5,357 nt of DNA, taken from positions 1 to 5,357 of the forward strand of contig JANXXA010000402.1 in the NCBI GenBank assembly GCA_025350885.1, in the 5' to 3' direction. A model generated the notes under the pieces. That model was not told the origin of the DNA, searched no databases, and worked only from the letters and a program-made list of their open reading frames with translations. Shown piece after piece: positions 1-5,357 of the stretch; position 1 is the stretch's first letter, and each line of letters begins with the position of its first letter. Position numbers and translations under genes: made by a program. The DNA comes from Phenylobacterium sp. GTDB taxonomy: Bacteria > Pseudomonadota > Alphaproteobacteria > Caulobacterales > Caulobacteraceae.

Positions 1-16
1 TCTTGATCGCCCGGTG

Positions 17-47
17 GTGTACCAGTCCGGTGTACCAGTTGGTACAC
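17..47. promoter_or_regulatory. Operator-like repeat cluster (GTGTACCA, two direct and one inverted copy)
   Basis: The word GTGTACCA occurs at 17-24 and 30-37, and its reverse complement TGGTACAC at 40-47. The last two form a perfect 8-bp inverted repeat with a 2-nt centre (30-47). The first two belong to an 11-bp direct repeat, GGTGTACCAGT, at 16-26 and 29-39, so the copies repeat every 13 nt. Palindromes of this size with short spacers are typical binding sites for dimeric TetR-like or similar repressors, and an extra half-site nearby suggests cooperative binding. No gene inside the window is positioned to be controlled by it: the only neighbour is the tRNA, whose 3' end faces it. The target is therefore probably a gene left of the window. 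The repeats are directly visible; the regulatory role and the protein class are inference. Confidence 0.5.
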
Positions 48-83
48 GAGCCAGAACCCGAGAACCTTAGGCGATTGGAAATG

Positions 84-98
84 CCCAGGGAAGCTGGG
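84..98 (-). terminator. Weak hairpin downstream of tRNA-Ser, possible terminator
   Basis: On the minus strand, three bases past the encoded CCA of the tRNA, CCCAG and CTGGG can pair into a 5-bp stem around a 5-nt loop. It is followed by a short stretch with only three consecutive T residues. The position is right for ending the tRNA transcript, but the stem is short and the T tract poor, so this is a tentative call. Confidence 0.25.
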
Positions 99-101
99 AT
101 T

Positions 102-191
102 TGGCGGTGCGGGTGGGATTCGAACCCACGTTAGGCTTTCACCTAAACACGCTTTCCAAGCGTGCGCCTTCAACCACTCGGCCACCGCACC
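102..191 (-). tRNA. tRNA-Ser (anticodon GGA)
   Basis: The minus strand folds into a complete class II tRNA. The 7-bp acceptor stem GGTGCGG/CCGCACC pairs 191-185 with 112-106. Position 105 gives discriminator G, the usual base for serine tRNA, and CCA is encoded at 104-102. The anticodon stem CACGC/GCGTG (164-160 with 152-148) encloses the loop TTGGAAA, with anticodon GGA at 157-155, reading UCC and UCU. A long variable arm with a TTAGG/CCTAA stem lies at 147-130; such an arm is diagnostic of Ser, Leu and bacterial Tyr tRNAs. The T arm GTGGG-TTCGAAT-CCCAC occupies 129-113. All features agree, so the identity is secure. It lies 54 nt downstream of the cytochrome gene on the same strand and may be transcribed with it or from its own promoter. 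Confidence 0.98.
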
Positions 192-209
192 TCAACGCCC
201 ATGGAGGGT

Positions 210-226
210 GCCTCCCGGCGGAAGGC
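210..226. other. GC-rich hairpin between cytochrome gene and tRNA-Ser
   Basis: GCCTCCC and GGAAGGC flank a 3-nt GGC loop. On the minus strand this gives a 7-bp stem (one G-U wobble) with loop GCC. It sits in the 54-nt gap between the cytochrome stop and the tRNA 5' end. There is no T tract on either side, so it is not a canonical intrinsic terminator. It could stabilise the mRNA 3' end or mark the tRNA leader. Confidence 0.35.
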
Positions 227-228
227 GG

Positions 229-257
229 GTCATACAGATTGCGCGCTAGCCGGGCAA
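229..257 (-). promoter_or_regulatory. Possible promoter of tRNA-Ser
   Basis: The minus strand carries TTGCCC (257-252) and TATGAC (234-229) separated by exactly 17 nt. Each matches the general sigma-70 consensus at four of six positions. A transcript from it would start about 30 nt before the mature tRNA. The -35 element lies inside the last codons of the cytochrome gene. Matches of this quality arise by chance, so this is a candidate only. Confidence 0.3.
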
Positions 258-1250
258 GCGCCGCTTGGCGGCCTCGATCAGGCGGGCGGGATCGAACAGC
301 GAACGCGGCGCCTGGCCGACCAGCCGCGCCTCCAGCGGGCGTGATCGCCGCAGCCAGTCGGCCAGAGCCGGCGCGACATCAGGCCGCCCGGTGCGCAGCC
401 CGGCCTGGGCGTCGGCGAGTTGGCGGTCGGCGGCGCGCAGCGTGCGGCGGCTGGCGGCCAGCGCGGGCGTATCGAACCGCTCGTCGATCAGCCCCAGCCG
501 GGTGCGGGCAGCGGCGACCATCACGCTCGCCGTGGCCGGGTCACCGCGCGCAATCTGCGTCCGCCCCGCGCGCAATGCGCGTCGCACGTCGTCCATCAGC
601 ATCTCCACGCCCAGCGGCCGACGCGGCGCGGCGGGGCAGGCGGCGGGGTCCAGCGCCCGGACATAGGCGGCCAGGCCGTCAAGCACGGCGGGGCTGGGTT
701 CCGGGCCATCGAACTCTTCGGTGATCAGCCCGTGAATGAACGGCTCGAGCTTGCGGTCAGCAGGCGCCTGGTTGACCTTGAGCGCCGATTTCGGCCCTGC
801 GAGGTCGGGGATCGGCTTGGGGTCGTCGATACCATTGCCCCGGTGGGTGGAGAACAGTGAGCTGGTCACATCGGCCGTGCCCGGCGCGCCGGACACCCCG
901 GGGAACAGGAAGTCCGGGTTGTCGCGCCCGGCGCGGTGGCAGGTCTCGCAGGAAATTCCCGCGCGCCCCGCCTGGCCGCCCAGCACCATCGGCGTGCGGA
1001 AAGCCGCCCGGCCCACCTCCACGCGATGGGCCAGCGTGGGGTCGGGCGGCGGCTTCAGGCATTCGGTGGGAGATGATCCGAGCGCGCGCGCGGGGTCGGC
1101 GCCAGGCGCCACCCATTGCATCGCCCGGATCGCCGGGCCGCTGCGGGCCGCAGCCGCGCCGGCGGCCGCGAGCCCCGCCAGGACAAGGCCCCCCGCGAGG
1201 AACCCCGCGACCGCTAGGGGTGTTGCGGTTCGCCGCCAGCGTCGATCCAA
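246..1250 (-). CDS. Mono-heme cytochrome c-like protein (peroxidase/MauG-like core) with helical C-terminal domain
   Basis: The protein has 334 residues. It begins with a basic stretch (residues 2-7, DRRWRR) and a long Ala/Leu/Gly hydrophobic segment (about 11-36), a signal peptide or N-terminal membrane anchor, so it should act in the periplasm. The only heme-binding motif is CETCH at 101-105 (DNA 950-936). Residues about 75-200 around it resemble one half of the cytochrome c peroxidase/MauG fold: GRAAF ahead of the motif, DVTSSLFSTHRG at 127-138, KPIPDL at 145-150. The second heme of true di-heme peroxidases is absent. Two further cysteines (64, 205) bracket this domain. Residues about 212-334 are Ala/Arg/Leu-rich, probably all helical, and I do not recognise them. 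The reading frame is open further upstream, but the TTG at 1250 is chosen because GAGGAG lies 8 nt before it and the signal-like segment follows at once. This overlaps the TPR gene by 37 nt, suggesting translational coupling. Substrate and electron partner cannot be read from the sequence. Confidence 0.85.
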   Translation of the reverse strand: MDRRWRRTATPLAVAGFLAGGLVLAGLAAAGAAAARSGPAIRAMQWVAPGADPARALGSSPTECLKPPPDPTLAHRVEVGRAAFRTPMVLGGQAGRAGISCETCHRAGRDNPDFLFPGVSGAPGTADVTSSLFSTHRGNGIDDPKPIPDLAGPKSALKVNQAPADRKLEPFIHGLITEEFDGPEPSPAVLDGLAAYVRALDPAACPAAPRRPLGVEMLMDDVRRALRAGRTQIARGDPATASVMVAAARTRLGLIDERFDTPALAASRRTLRAADRQLADAQAGLRTGRPDVAPALADWLRRSRPLEARLVGQAPRSLFDPARLIEAAKRRLPG

Positions 1251-2188
1251 CGGCGCAGCTCCTCGGCATCGGCGCAGCCGTAGGCGCAGAGGTGGTCCAG
1301 GCGGGCCAGCATCAGGCGTGCGCCGGCGATGTCGCCCCGGGCGACCTTCAGCTCTCCATAATATTCGGTGGCGCCGATATGCCTGGGGTCGATGGCCAGG
1401 GCCTGGCGGTAGTAGCCCTCGGCGCGGGCATAATCGCCCTTTTTCCGCCAAGTATACCCCTGGTAGGTGAGGATGTCGGGGTGCGGCCCGAAGGTCGCCG
1501 CGGCCGCGTCGAGCGAGGCCAGCGCCTCGTCATAGCGCCGCTCATTGATCAGGCTGACAGCCTGGACGTAGGCCGCATCGCCCGCCCTGCCGCCCCCAAA
1601 CAGCATTGAGGGGGCCAACCGGGCGCTGGGCTTGGGCGCGCCGGCCGCGCTCGGGGTCATGGCGCTTTCCACCGCCGAGGTGAACGATTTCAGGCGGGCG
1701 GCGTCGGGGCAGGTTTCGCCGCAGGCCTGAGCCTTGGCCTTCAGCCAGTCGGCCTCGGTCTGGGCCTTGGAATCCTTCAGATTGGCCAGGGCCAGACCAA
1801 GGCCGGCATGGGTCGCGGCGTCCTCCGGTGTCAGCCTGAGGGCCTTTTCATAGGCCCGGCGCGAGCCTTTCCAATCGTTGCCGCCGGCCTTGGCCGCGCC
1901 CAGCAGGCGCCAGCCATCGGGGTTCTTCGGCACCGCCTCGGTGACGTGCTCGGCGGCCTTGGCGGCGTCCTTGTATTGCTGAGCCTTCAAGGCGGCGATG
2001 GTCTTGGCGTACTCGGCCGCCGGGTCATAGCGTGGACCGGAGCCGTTCTGCAGGTCGCCGTCGCGGCCGGAAGGAACCATCGACCCCCCACCCATGCCGC
2101 CCGCGCCCCCGGTGGCCAGCGCCGATCCGCCGGCGATCAGCACTGCCAAGCATCCGCCGATCAATGTGGCCTTCACTATACGTCGCAT
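1214..2188 (-). CDS. Secreted TPR-repeat protein, internally duplicated, with two CxxxC motifs
   Basis: The protein has 324 residues. Residues 1-26 form a typical Sec signal peptide (MRRIVK, hydrophobic core, cleavage likely after SALA), followed by a flexible Gly-rich linker (27-53). Two TPR blocks follow: about 60-177 and 207-318. They align without gaps at an offset of 147 residues across most of the TPR region (YEKAL at 113 with YRQAL at 260; TP at 120-121 with DP at 267-268). Each block ends with a cysteine pair and a shared tail: [11 protein letters not shown] at 156-166 and [11 protein letters not shown] at 301-311. TPR domains scaffold protein contacts, and the cysteines could form disulfides or bind a metal. 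The ATG at 2188 is preceded by GGAGAG at good spacing. The gene is first in a unit with the overlapping cytochrome gene, so a periplasmic accessory role for that cytochrome is likely but unproven. A lipoprotein reading at Cys13 is unlikely because hydrophobic residues continue after it. Confidence 0.9.
   Translation of the reverse strand: MRRIVKATLIGGCLAVLIAGGSALATGGAGGMGGGSMVPSGRDGDLQNGSGPRYDPAAEYAKTIAALKAQQYKDAAKAAEHVTEAVPKNPDGWRLLGAAKAGGNDWKGSRRAYEKALRLTPEDAATHAGLGLALANLKDSKAQTEADWLKAKAQACGETCPDAARLKSFTSAVESAMTPSAAGAPKPSARLAPSMLFGGGRAGDAAYVQAVSLINERRYDEALASLDAAAATFGPHPDILTYQGYTWRKKGDYARAEGYYRQALAIDPRHIGATEYYGELKVARGDIAGARLMLARLDHLCAYGCADAEELRRWIDAGGEPQHP
1259..1264 (-). promoter_or_regulatory. 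Ribosome binding site fixing the TTG start of the cytochrome gene
   Basis: GAGGAG on the minus strand lies 8 nt before the TTG at 1250, inside the last codons of the TPR gene. No ATG start fits the N-terminus; the next upstream start-like codons would add residues coded over the TPR gene and push the hydrophobic segment away from the N-terminus. This site therefore decides the start. Confidence 0.75.
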
Positions 2189-2310
2189 GGGTGTCTCTCC
2201 CGAGTTGGAGTCCGCAGACTGGCATGAAACCGCGTTGTCGTCAGCCTTTCCCAGGCGTGCAAATGGGAGCCCGGATGACTATCTTGCGGATCAGACGCGA
2301 AGGAGGACCC
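2189..2310. promoter_or_regulatory. Divergent intergenic region between the TPR gene and msrA
   Basis: These 122 bp separate two genes transcribed away from each other, so both promoters should lie here or just inside the TPR gene's start. No strong sigma-70 or ECF promoter could be identified. The best -10 candidate for msrA is TATCTT at 2280-2285, which has no good -35 at 16-18 nt. No clear inverted repeat was seen. The assignment rests on gene arrangement alone. Confidence 0.4.
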
Positions 2311-2961
2311 ATGTTCGGACGCAAAGCCCTGGAACAGCCCACCCGGGAGACCGCCCTGCCGGGCCGCGCGCAGTCGATCCCCACCGCCCAGGCCCACGTG
2401 ATCAACGGCCACGCTCTGAAGGGGCCGTATCCTGAAGGGATGGAAACCACGATCTTTGCCATGGGCTGCTTCTGGGGCGAGGAAAAGAAGTTCTGGGCCG
2501 TCCCCGGCGTCTGGGTGACGGCGGTGGGCTACGTCGCCGGCCTGACCCCCAACCCGACCTATGAGGAAGTCTGTTCCGGCCGCACCGGCCATACCGAGGC
2601 GGTGCTGGTGGTCTTTGATCCCAAGGTGGTCAGCTATGCGGCTCTGCTGAAGGTGTTCTGGGAGGGTCATGATCCGACGCAAGGGATGCGCCAGGGCAAT
2701 GACGTGGGCACCCAGTACCGCTCGGGCGTCTATCCCGTGACTGCGGCTCAGGCGGCTGCGGCGGAAGCCTCGAGGGTAGCCTACCAGCAGGCGCTGAGCA
2801 CCAGGGGTTTTGGCCAGATCACCACCGAGATCGCGCCGGCCGGCGAATTCTACTTCGCCGAGGACTATCACCAGCAATACCTGGCCAGGAACCCGGCGGG
2901 CTACTGCGGCATCGGCGGCACGGGCGTTACCTGCCCGATCGGCGTCAGCGTCGAGGCCTGA
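2311..2961 (+). CDS. msrA: Peptide-methionine (S)-S-oxide reductase MsrA
   Basis: This 216-residue cytoplasmic enzyme reduces the S epimer of methionine sulfoxide, free or in proteins, using thioredoxin as electron donor. The MsrA signature GCFWG is at 52-56 with the catalytic cysteine at 53. Further family hallmarks are GYVAG (74-78), the segment around [10 protein letters not shown] (89-98), the EGHDPT region (118-123), GTQYRSGVY (133-141) and AEDYHQQY (183-190). Cys199 and Cys208 near the C-terminus are placed as the two recycling cysteines of E. coli-type three-cysteine MsrA. Length and the N-terminal extension ending KGPYPEGME fit the E. coli-like subgroup. The ATG at 2311 follows AGGAGG at 2301-2306, with a rather short 4-nt gap. 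An in-frame ATG at 2275 preceded by GGGAG is a possible alternative adding 12 residues, but the family N-terminus favours 2311. There is no signal peptide. It is followed 7 nt later by a YjbR-family gene, probably as an operon. Confidence 0.97.
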   Translation: MFGRKALEQPTRETALPGRAQSIPTAQAHVINGHALKGPYPEGMETTIFAMGCFWGEEKKFWAVPGVWVTAVGYVAGLTPNPTYEEVCSGRTGHTEAVLVVFDPKVVSYAALLKVFWEGHDPTQGMRQGNDVGTQYRSGVYPVTAAQAAAAEASRVAYQQALSTRGFGQITTEIAPAGEFYFAEDYHQQYLARNPAGYCGIGGTGVTCPIGVSVEA

Positions 2962-2968
2962 TACCGGC

Positions 2969-3307
2969 ATGACCCGCGAGCAGGTCGAGGCGGTCGCCCT
3001 GGCCCTGCCCGCGACCACGAACGTCATCCAGTGGGGCGGGTCCGACGTCTACAAGGTCGGCGGCAAGGTGTTCGCCATCTGTGGCCTGGCGGGCGGGCTG
3101 TCGTTCAAGGTGACGCCCATCGGCTTTGTGGCGCTGACCGAGGGCGGGCCGGGCCGCCAGGCGCCCTATTGCGCCAAGGGCCATTGGGTGGCGATCAACC
3201 TCGACGCCGTTGATGACGCCGACATCACCGACTGGCTCGCCAACGCCCACGCCCTGATCGCGGCCAAACTGACCCGGCGGGCGCGGCTCGAACTGGGTCT
3301 GGCGTAG
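2969..3307 (+). CDS. MmcQ/YjbR family protein
   Basis: This 112-residue protein has the usual length and full-length pattern of the MmcQ/YjbR family. It starts with MTREQVEAVALALP, followed by QWGGSDVYKVGGKVFA (21-36), the SFKVTP strand (45-50), a basic and aromatic stretch ending in KGHWVAINLD (70-79), and a closing helix with a KLTRR segment (100-104). The fold is known from structures and has been compared with DNA-binding double-wing proteins, but no biochemical function is firmly established. The ATG at 2969 lies 7 nt after the msrA stop. Its Shine-Dalgarno sequence is weak (GAGG about 12 nt upstream, inside msrA), so translation probably depends on ribosomes arriving from msrA. The stop is only 6 nt from the convergent PEP-CTERM gene's stop, and no terminator is visible between them. 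Confidence 0.92.
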   Translation: MTREQVEAVALALPATTNVIQWGGSDVYKVGGKVFAICGLAGGLSFKVTPIGFVALTEGGPGRQAPYCAKGHWVAINLDAVDDADITDWLANAHALIAAKLTRRARLELGLA

Positions 3308-3313
3308 GCCGTA

Positions 3314-4000
3314 TCAGGCGAAGGCGGCGCGGCGGCGGCGGCGCAGGGTCGCGCCAACCAGACCGAAGCCCGCGACCATCATCGCCCAGGTGGCGGGTTC
3401 CGGAACGCCGCCAGACTTGCCGTCGAAGGTGATCTCGCTGACGAACGTCCAGCCGTGCAAGGGTCCCTGGTCGAACTCGATGGTGTGGTTTGCGCCAGTC
3501 AGGCTGAGGCCGGTAATGCCCACCCAGCCGATGGAGCCTGCCGCCGGACCGGTAAAGCTGCGCGAGATCCCGTCCACCAGGATCGCGCCAGGAGCGTACA
3601 CGCCGCCGACGTGGCTGTTGTCGATGTGGATATTGATGCCGCCGATGGCCGGCGAACCGGCGAAGTGAAAGGTCACCACCGGCTTGGGGGTCACGGGATC
3701 GTACCAGCCGACGTAGGGGCCCGTGCCGGCGCCGTTCTCGGTGAGATACCAGAATGTCGGCGCCACGACCCCGTCGGTGAGATCGCCCTTGCCGCCGCTG
3801 AGCGCCGCGCCATCAGTCGTGGTGGCTCCGGCGCCGGTGTAGAACCGGTCCCAGTAGTTGTAGCTGCCGCCCGAGGCCGTGCCGTCGCCGTTGGGCATGT
3901 CGTAGCCGGTGGACAGGACGGCGGACGCCGACGCCGGAACCGCCAGCGCCAGCGCCATCGCGGCTCCGGTCAAGGCCAGGGTGATTTTCGCGAAGTTCAT
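3314..4000 (-). CDS. PEPxxWA-CTERM sorting domain surface protein
   Basis: This 228-residue exported protein has an N-terminal Sec signal peptide (about 1-27, cleavage likely near ASASA) and a C-terminal tripartite sorting signal: the motif PEPATWA at 200-206, a hydrophobic helix to about 219, and a run of five arginines at 220-224. This layout is the PEPxxWA variant of PEP-CTERM, which in alphaproteobacteria is thought to be processed by an exosortase-type membrane peptidase at the cell envelope. The mature part (28-198) is rich in Gly, Thr, Ser and aromatics and looks all-beta. The segment about 107-193, ending in GWTFVSEITFDG, resembles discoidin or carbohydrate-binding beta-sandwich domains; this is inference. 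No catalytic motif was recognised. The ATG at 4000 is preceded by AGGAG at 4013-4009 with 8-nt spacing. An 87-nt gap separates it from the upstream dihydroorotase-like gene, so it probably has its own promoter. No exosortase gene is in the window. Confidence 0.93.
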   Translation of the reverse strand: MNFAKITLALTGAAMALALAVPASASAVLSTGYDMPNGDGTASGGSYNYWDRFYTGAGATTTDGAALSGGKGDLTDGVVAPTFWYLTENGAGTGPYVGWYDPVTPKPVVTFHFAGSPAIGGINIHIDNSHVGGVYAPGAILVDGISRSFTGPAAGSIGWVGITGLSLTGANHTIEFDQGPLHGWTFVSEITFDGKSGGVPEPATWAMMVAGFGLVGATLRRRRRAAFA

Positions 4001-4087
4001 CGGTGGCGCTCCTACAACGGGACTTCAACGGTATCAGTGATCCGCGAACCCCGCGATTTGATTCCCCTCGTGAGCGAACTCGGCGCG

Positions 4088-5357
4088 TTATGCGATCAGC
4101 GTCTCGCCGAACCGCACCGGTTCGCCCTGGTGCGGCGCGGTCACCTCGCCGTCGCGCATCACCACCGCGCCGCGGATGATCGTCGCCATGGGCCAGCCCT
4201 TGGCCTGCATCCCGTCGAAGGGGGTCCAGCCGACGCGGCTGGCCATCATCGCGTGGGTGATCGTGCGGCGCGCCTTCAGATCGACGATCGTCAGGTCGGC
4301 GTCGTAGCCCTCGGCCAGGCGACCCTTATCGGCCAGGCCGAACAGGCGATTGGCCCCATGGCTGGTGAGATCGACAAGGCGCTCCAGGGTGAGCCGGCCT
4401 TCCGCCACATGGGTCAGCATCACCGGCAGCAGAGTCTGCACGCCGGGCATACCGGAGGGCGAGGCCGGGTAGGGCCGGGCCTTCTCCTCGGACGTGTGCG
4501 GCGCGTGGTCGCTTCCCAGCACGTCGGCGACGCCGCTGGCCAGCCCGGCCCACAACGCCATCCGGTGCTCGGCCCCGCGGATCGGCGGGTTCATCTGGGC
4601 ATAGCCCTTCAGCCGCTCGTAGGCTTCAGGGCCCTCCAGCGTCAGGTGCTGCGGCGTCAGCTCGACGCTGGCCACATCCTTGTGCTCGGCCAGGAAAGCG
4701 ATCTCCTGGGCGGTGGTGACGTGCAGCACGTGGATGCGTTTGCCCAGCGCCGTGGCGATCCGCACCAGCCGCCGCGTGGACTGGATGGCGGATTCCGCAT
4801 CGCGGACCTCCGGGTGGCTGGTCCAGTCGCCTGTGCGCGCCAGCGGCCGGCGGTCGGTCAGCCGGTACTCGTCTTCGGAATGGAAGGCGGCGCGGCGATT
4901 GACGTGGCGCAACACCTGCTCGATGCCCTCGTCGTCCTGCACCAGCAGGGTGCCGGTCGACGCGCCCATGAACACCTTGACCCCGCAGCAGCCGGGCAGC
5001 CGCTCCAGATCGCCCAGCCAGCGGGCGTTCTCGTGAGTGCCGCCGACATAGAAGGCGTGGTCGCAGTGCATGCGCCCCTTGGCCCGGGCGAGCTTGTCGG
5101 CCATCGCGCCTTCGTCGGTGGTGGTCGGCTCGGTGTTGGGCATCTCGAAGACGGCGACAACGCCGCCCAGCACAGCGGCCCGCGATCCGGTCTCCAGGTC
5201 TTCCTTCCACTCCAGGCCGGGCTCGCGGAAATGCACCTGGGTGTCGATGACACCGGGCATCACCGTCAGCCCCGTCGCATCGAACACCTCGCCGGCCGAA
5301 GCCTGGCCCAGGTCGCCGACGGCGGCGATCTTGCCGCCCAGCACGCCGATGTCGGCC
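4088..5357 (-). CDS. Dihydroorotase-like cyclic amidohydrolase (5' end outside window)
   Basis: The frame is open to the right edge. 422 residues are visible; about 20 N-terminal residues are probably missing against a family length near 440. The GTG at 5344 is internal, since preceding codons (ADIG) continue the family pattern. Positions here count from the first complete codon. It belongs to the metal-dependent amidohydrolase superfamily, dihydroorotase branch, which interconverts carbamoyl-aspartate and dihydroorotate in pyrimidine synthesis. Visible hallmarks are PGVID-QVHFREPG (34-47), the probable carboxylated Lys127 in GVKVFMG, His159 in FHSEDE, the HVLH pair at 209/212, NPPIR (256-260), and GSDHAPHTSEEK (281-292) with catalytic Asp283. 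The usual HxH motif reads QVH: Gln40 replaces the first metal-binding histidine. TPQH at 234-237 likewise replaces the common TPHH. All other expected ligands are present. It may be the working dihydroorotase or a paralogue acting on a related cyclic amide. I therefore give no symbol, although annotation pipelines may call it pyrC. Confidence 0.9.
   Translation of the reverse strand, partial: ADIGVLGGKIAAVGDLGQASAGEVFDATGLTVMPGVIDTQVHFREPGLEWKEDLETGSRAAVLGGVVAVFEMPNTEPTTTDEGAMADKLARAKGRMHCDHAFYVGGTHENARWLGDLERLPGCCGVKVFMGASTGTLLVQDDEGIEQVLRHVNRRAAFHSEDEYRLTDRRPLARTGDWTSHPEVRDAESAIQSTRRLVRIATALGKRIHVLHVTTAQEIAFLAEHKDVASVELTPQHLTLEGPEAYERLKGYAQMNPPIRGAEHRMALWAGLASGVADVLGSDHAPHTSEEKARPYPASPSGMPGVQTLLPVMLTHVAEGRLTLERLVDLTSHGANRLFGLADKGRLAEGYDADLTIVDLKARRTITHAMMASRVGWTPFDGMQAKGWPMATIIRGAVVMRDGEVTAPHQGEPVRFGETLIA

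Noticed and set aside
1..191. tRNA-Ser as an integration site of a genomic island
   Set aside because: No integrase, no repeated tRNA 3' segment and no composition shift are visible in the window.
1251..1451. Longer version of the cytochrome protein starting near 1451
   Set aside because: The added part lies entirely over TPR codons, has no recognisable sequence, and would place the export signal about 75 residues inside the protein.
757..1609. Long open frames on both strands opposite or overlapping the cytochrome and TPR genes
   Set aside because: They are Arg/Pro/Gly-rich products of GC-rich antisense or shifted frames, without ribosome sites or family resemblance.
2275..2310. Upstream in-frame ATG as the start of msrA
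   Set aside because: It has a GGGAG before it, but the ATG at 2311 follows a full AGGAGG and gives the N-terminus expected for this MsrA subgroup.
3325..3346. CGG-rich short repeat near the end of the PEP-CTERM gene
   Set aside because: It is explained by the arginine run that ends the sorting signal.
4040..4057. Small CGCG/CGCG hairpin between the amidohydrolase and PEP-CTERM genes, considered as a terminator
   Set aside because: The stem is only 4 bp with a 5-nt loop and a bulge in the flanks, and no T tract follows on the minus strand.
4039..4070. Possible EcfG-type promoter for the PEP-CTERM gene (GGAAT, 16 nt, CGGA on the minus strand)
   Set aside because: It matches GGAAC-N16-CGTT only partly, and the -10 part is clearly off; too weak to report.

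Overview
The window is GC-rich, densely packed chromosomal DNA that looks alphaproteobacterial, most likely Caulobacterales (Caulobacter/Phenylobacterium-like). The grounds are the strong G/C third-position bias, a PEPxxWA-type C-terminal sorting signal, an alphaproteobacterial-style MsrA N-terminus and a dihydroorotase-like protein of a type I associate with that class. This assignment comes from family resemblance and was not checked against a database.

Layout, left to right. Positions 1-101 hold no gene but contain three copies of an 8-bp word, two direct and one inverted (17-47), which look like a repressor operator for a gene beyond the left edge. A class II tRNA-Ser(GGA) with encoded CCA lies on the minus strand (102-191). 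Also on the minus strand is a two-gene unit: a secreted TPR protein (1214-2188) followed by a membrane-anchored or exported mono-heme cytochrome c-like protein (246-1250). The cytochrome gene starts at a TTG inside the TPR gene, giving a 37-nt overlap. A 122-bp divergent spacer separates this unit from a plus-strand pair: msrA (2311-2961) and, 7 nt later, a MmcQ/YjbR-family gene (2969-3307). Converging on that pair with a 6-nt gap is a minus-strand gene for a PEP-CTERM-type surface protein (3314-4000). Upstream of it on the same strand is a dihydroorotase-like amidohydrolase (4088 to beyond the right edge, 5' end missing).

How the genes may work together. The TPR and cytochrome proteins are both predicted to act outside the cytoplasm and are probably translationally coupled, so they may form a periplasmic redox pair. 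The TPR protein is an internal duplication in which each half ends in a CxxxC motif. MsrA repairs oxidised methionine in the cytoplasm; its YjbR partner has no assigned function. The PEP-CTERM protein and the amidohydrolase show no obvious functional link to the rest. No mobile element, CRISPR array, phage gene or broken gene was seen. The points most worth following are the duplicated CxxxC TPR protein with its cytochrome partner, the His-to-Gln change in the HxH metal motif of the dihydroorotase-like enzyme, and the operator-like repeat cluster at the left edge.
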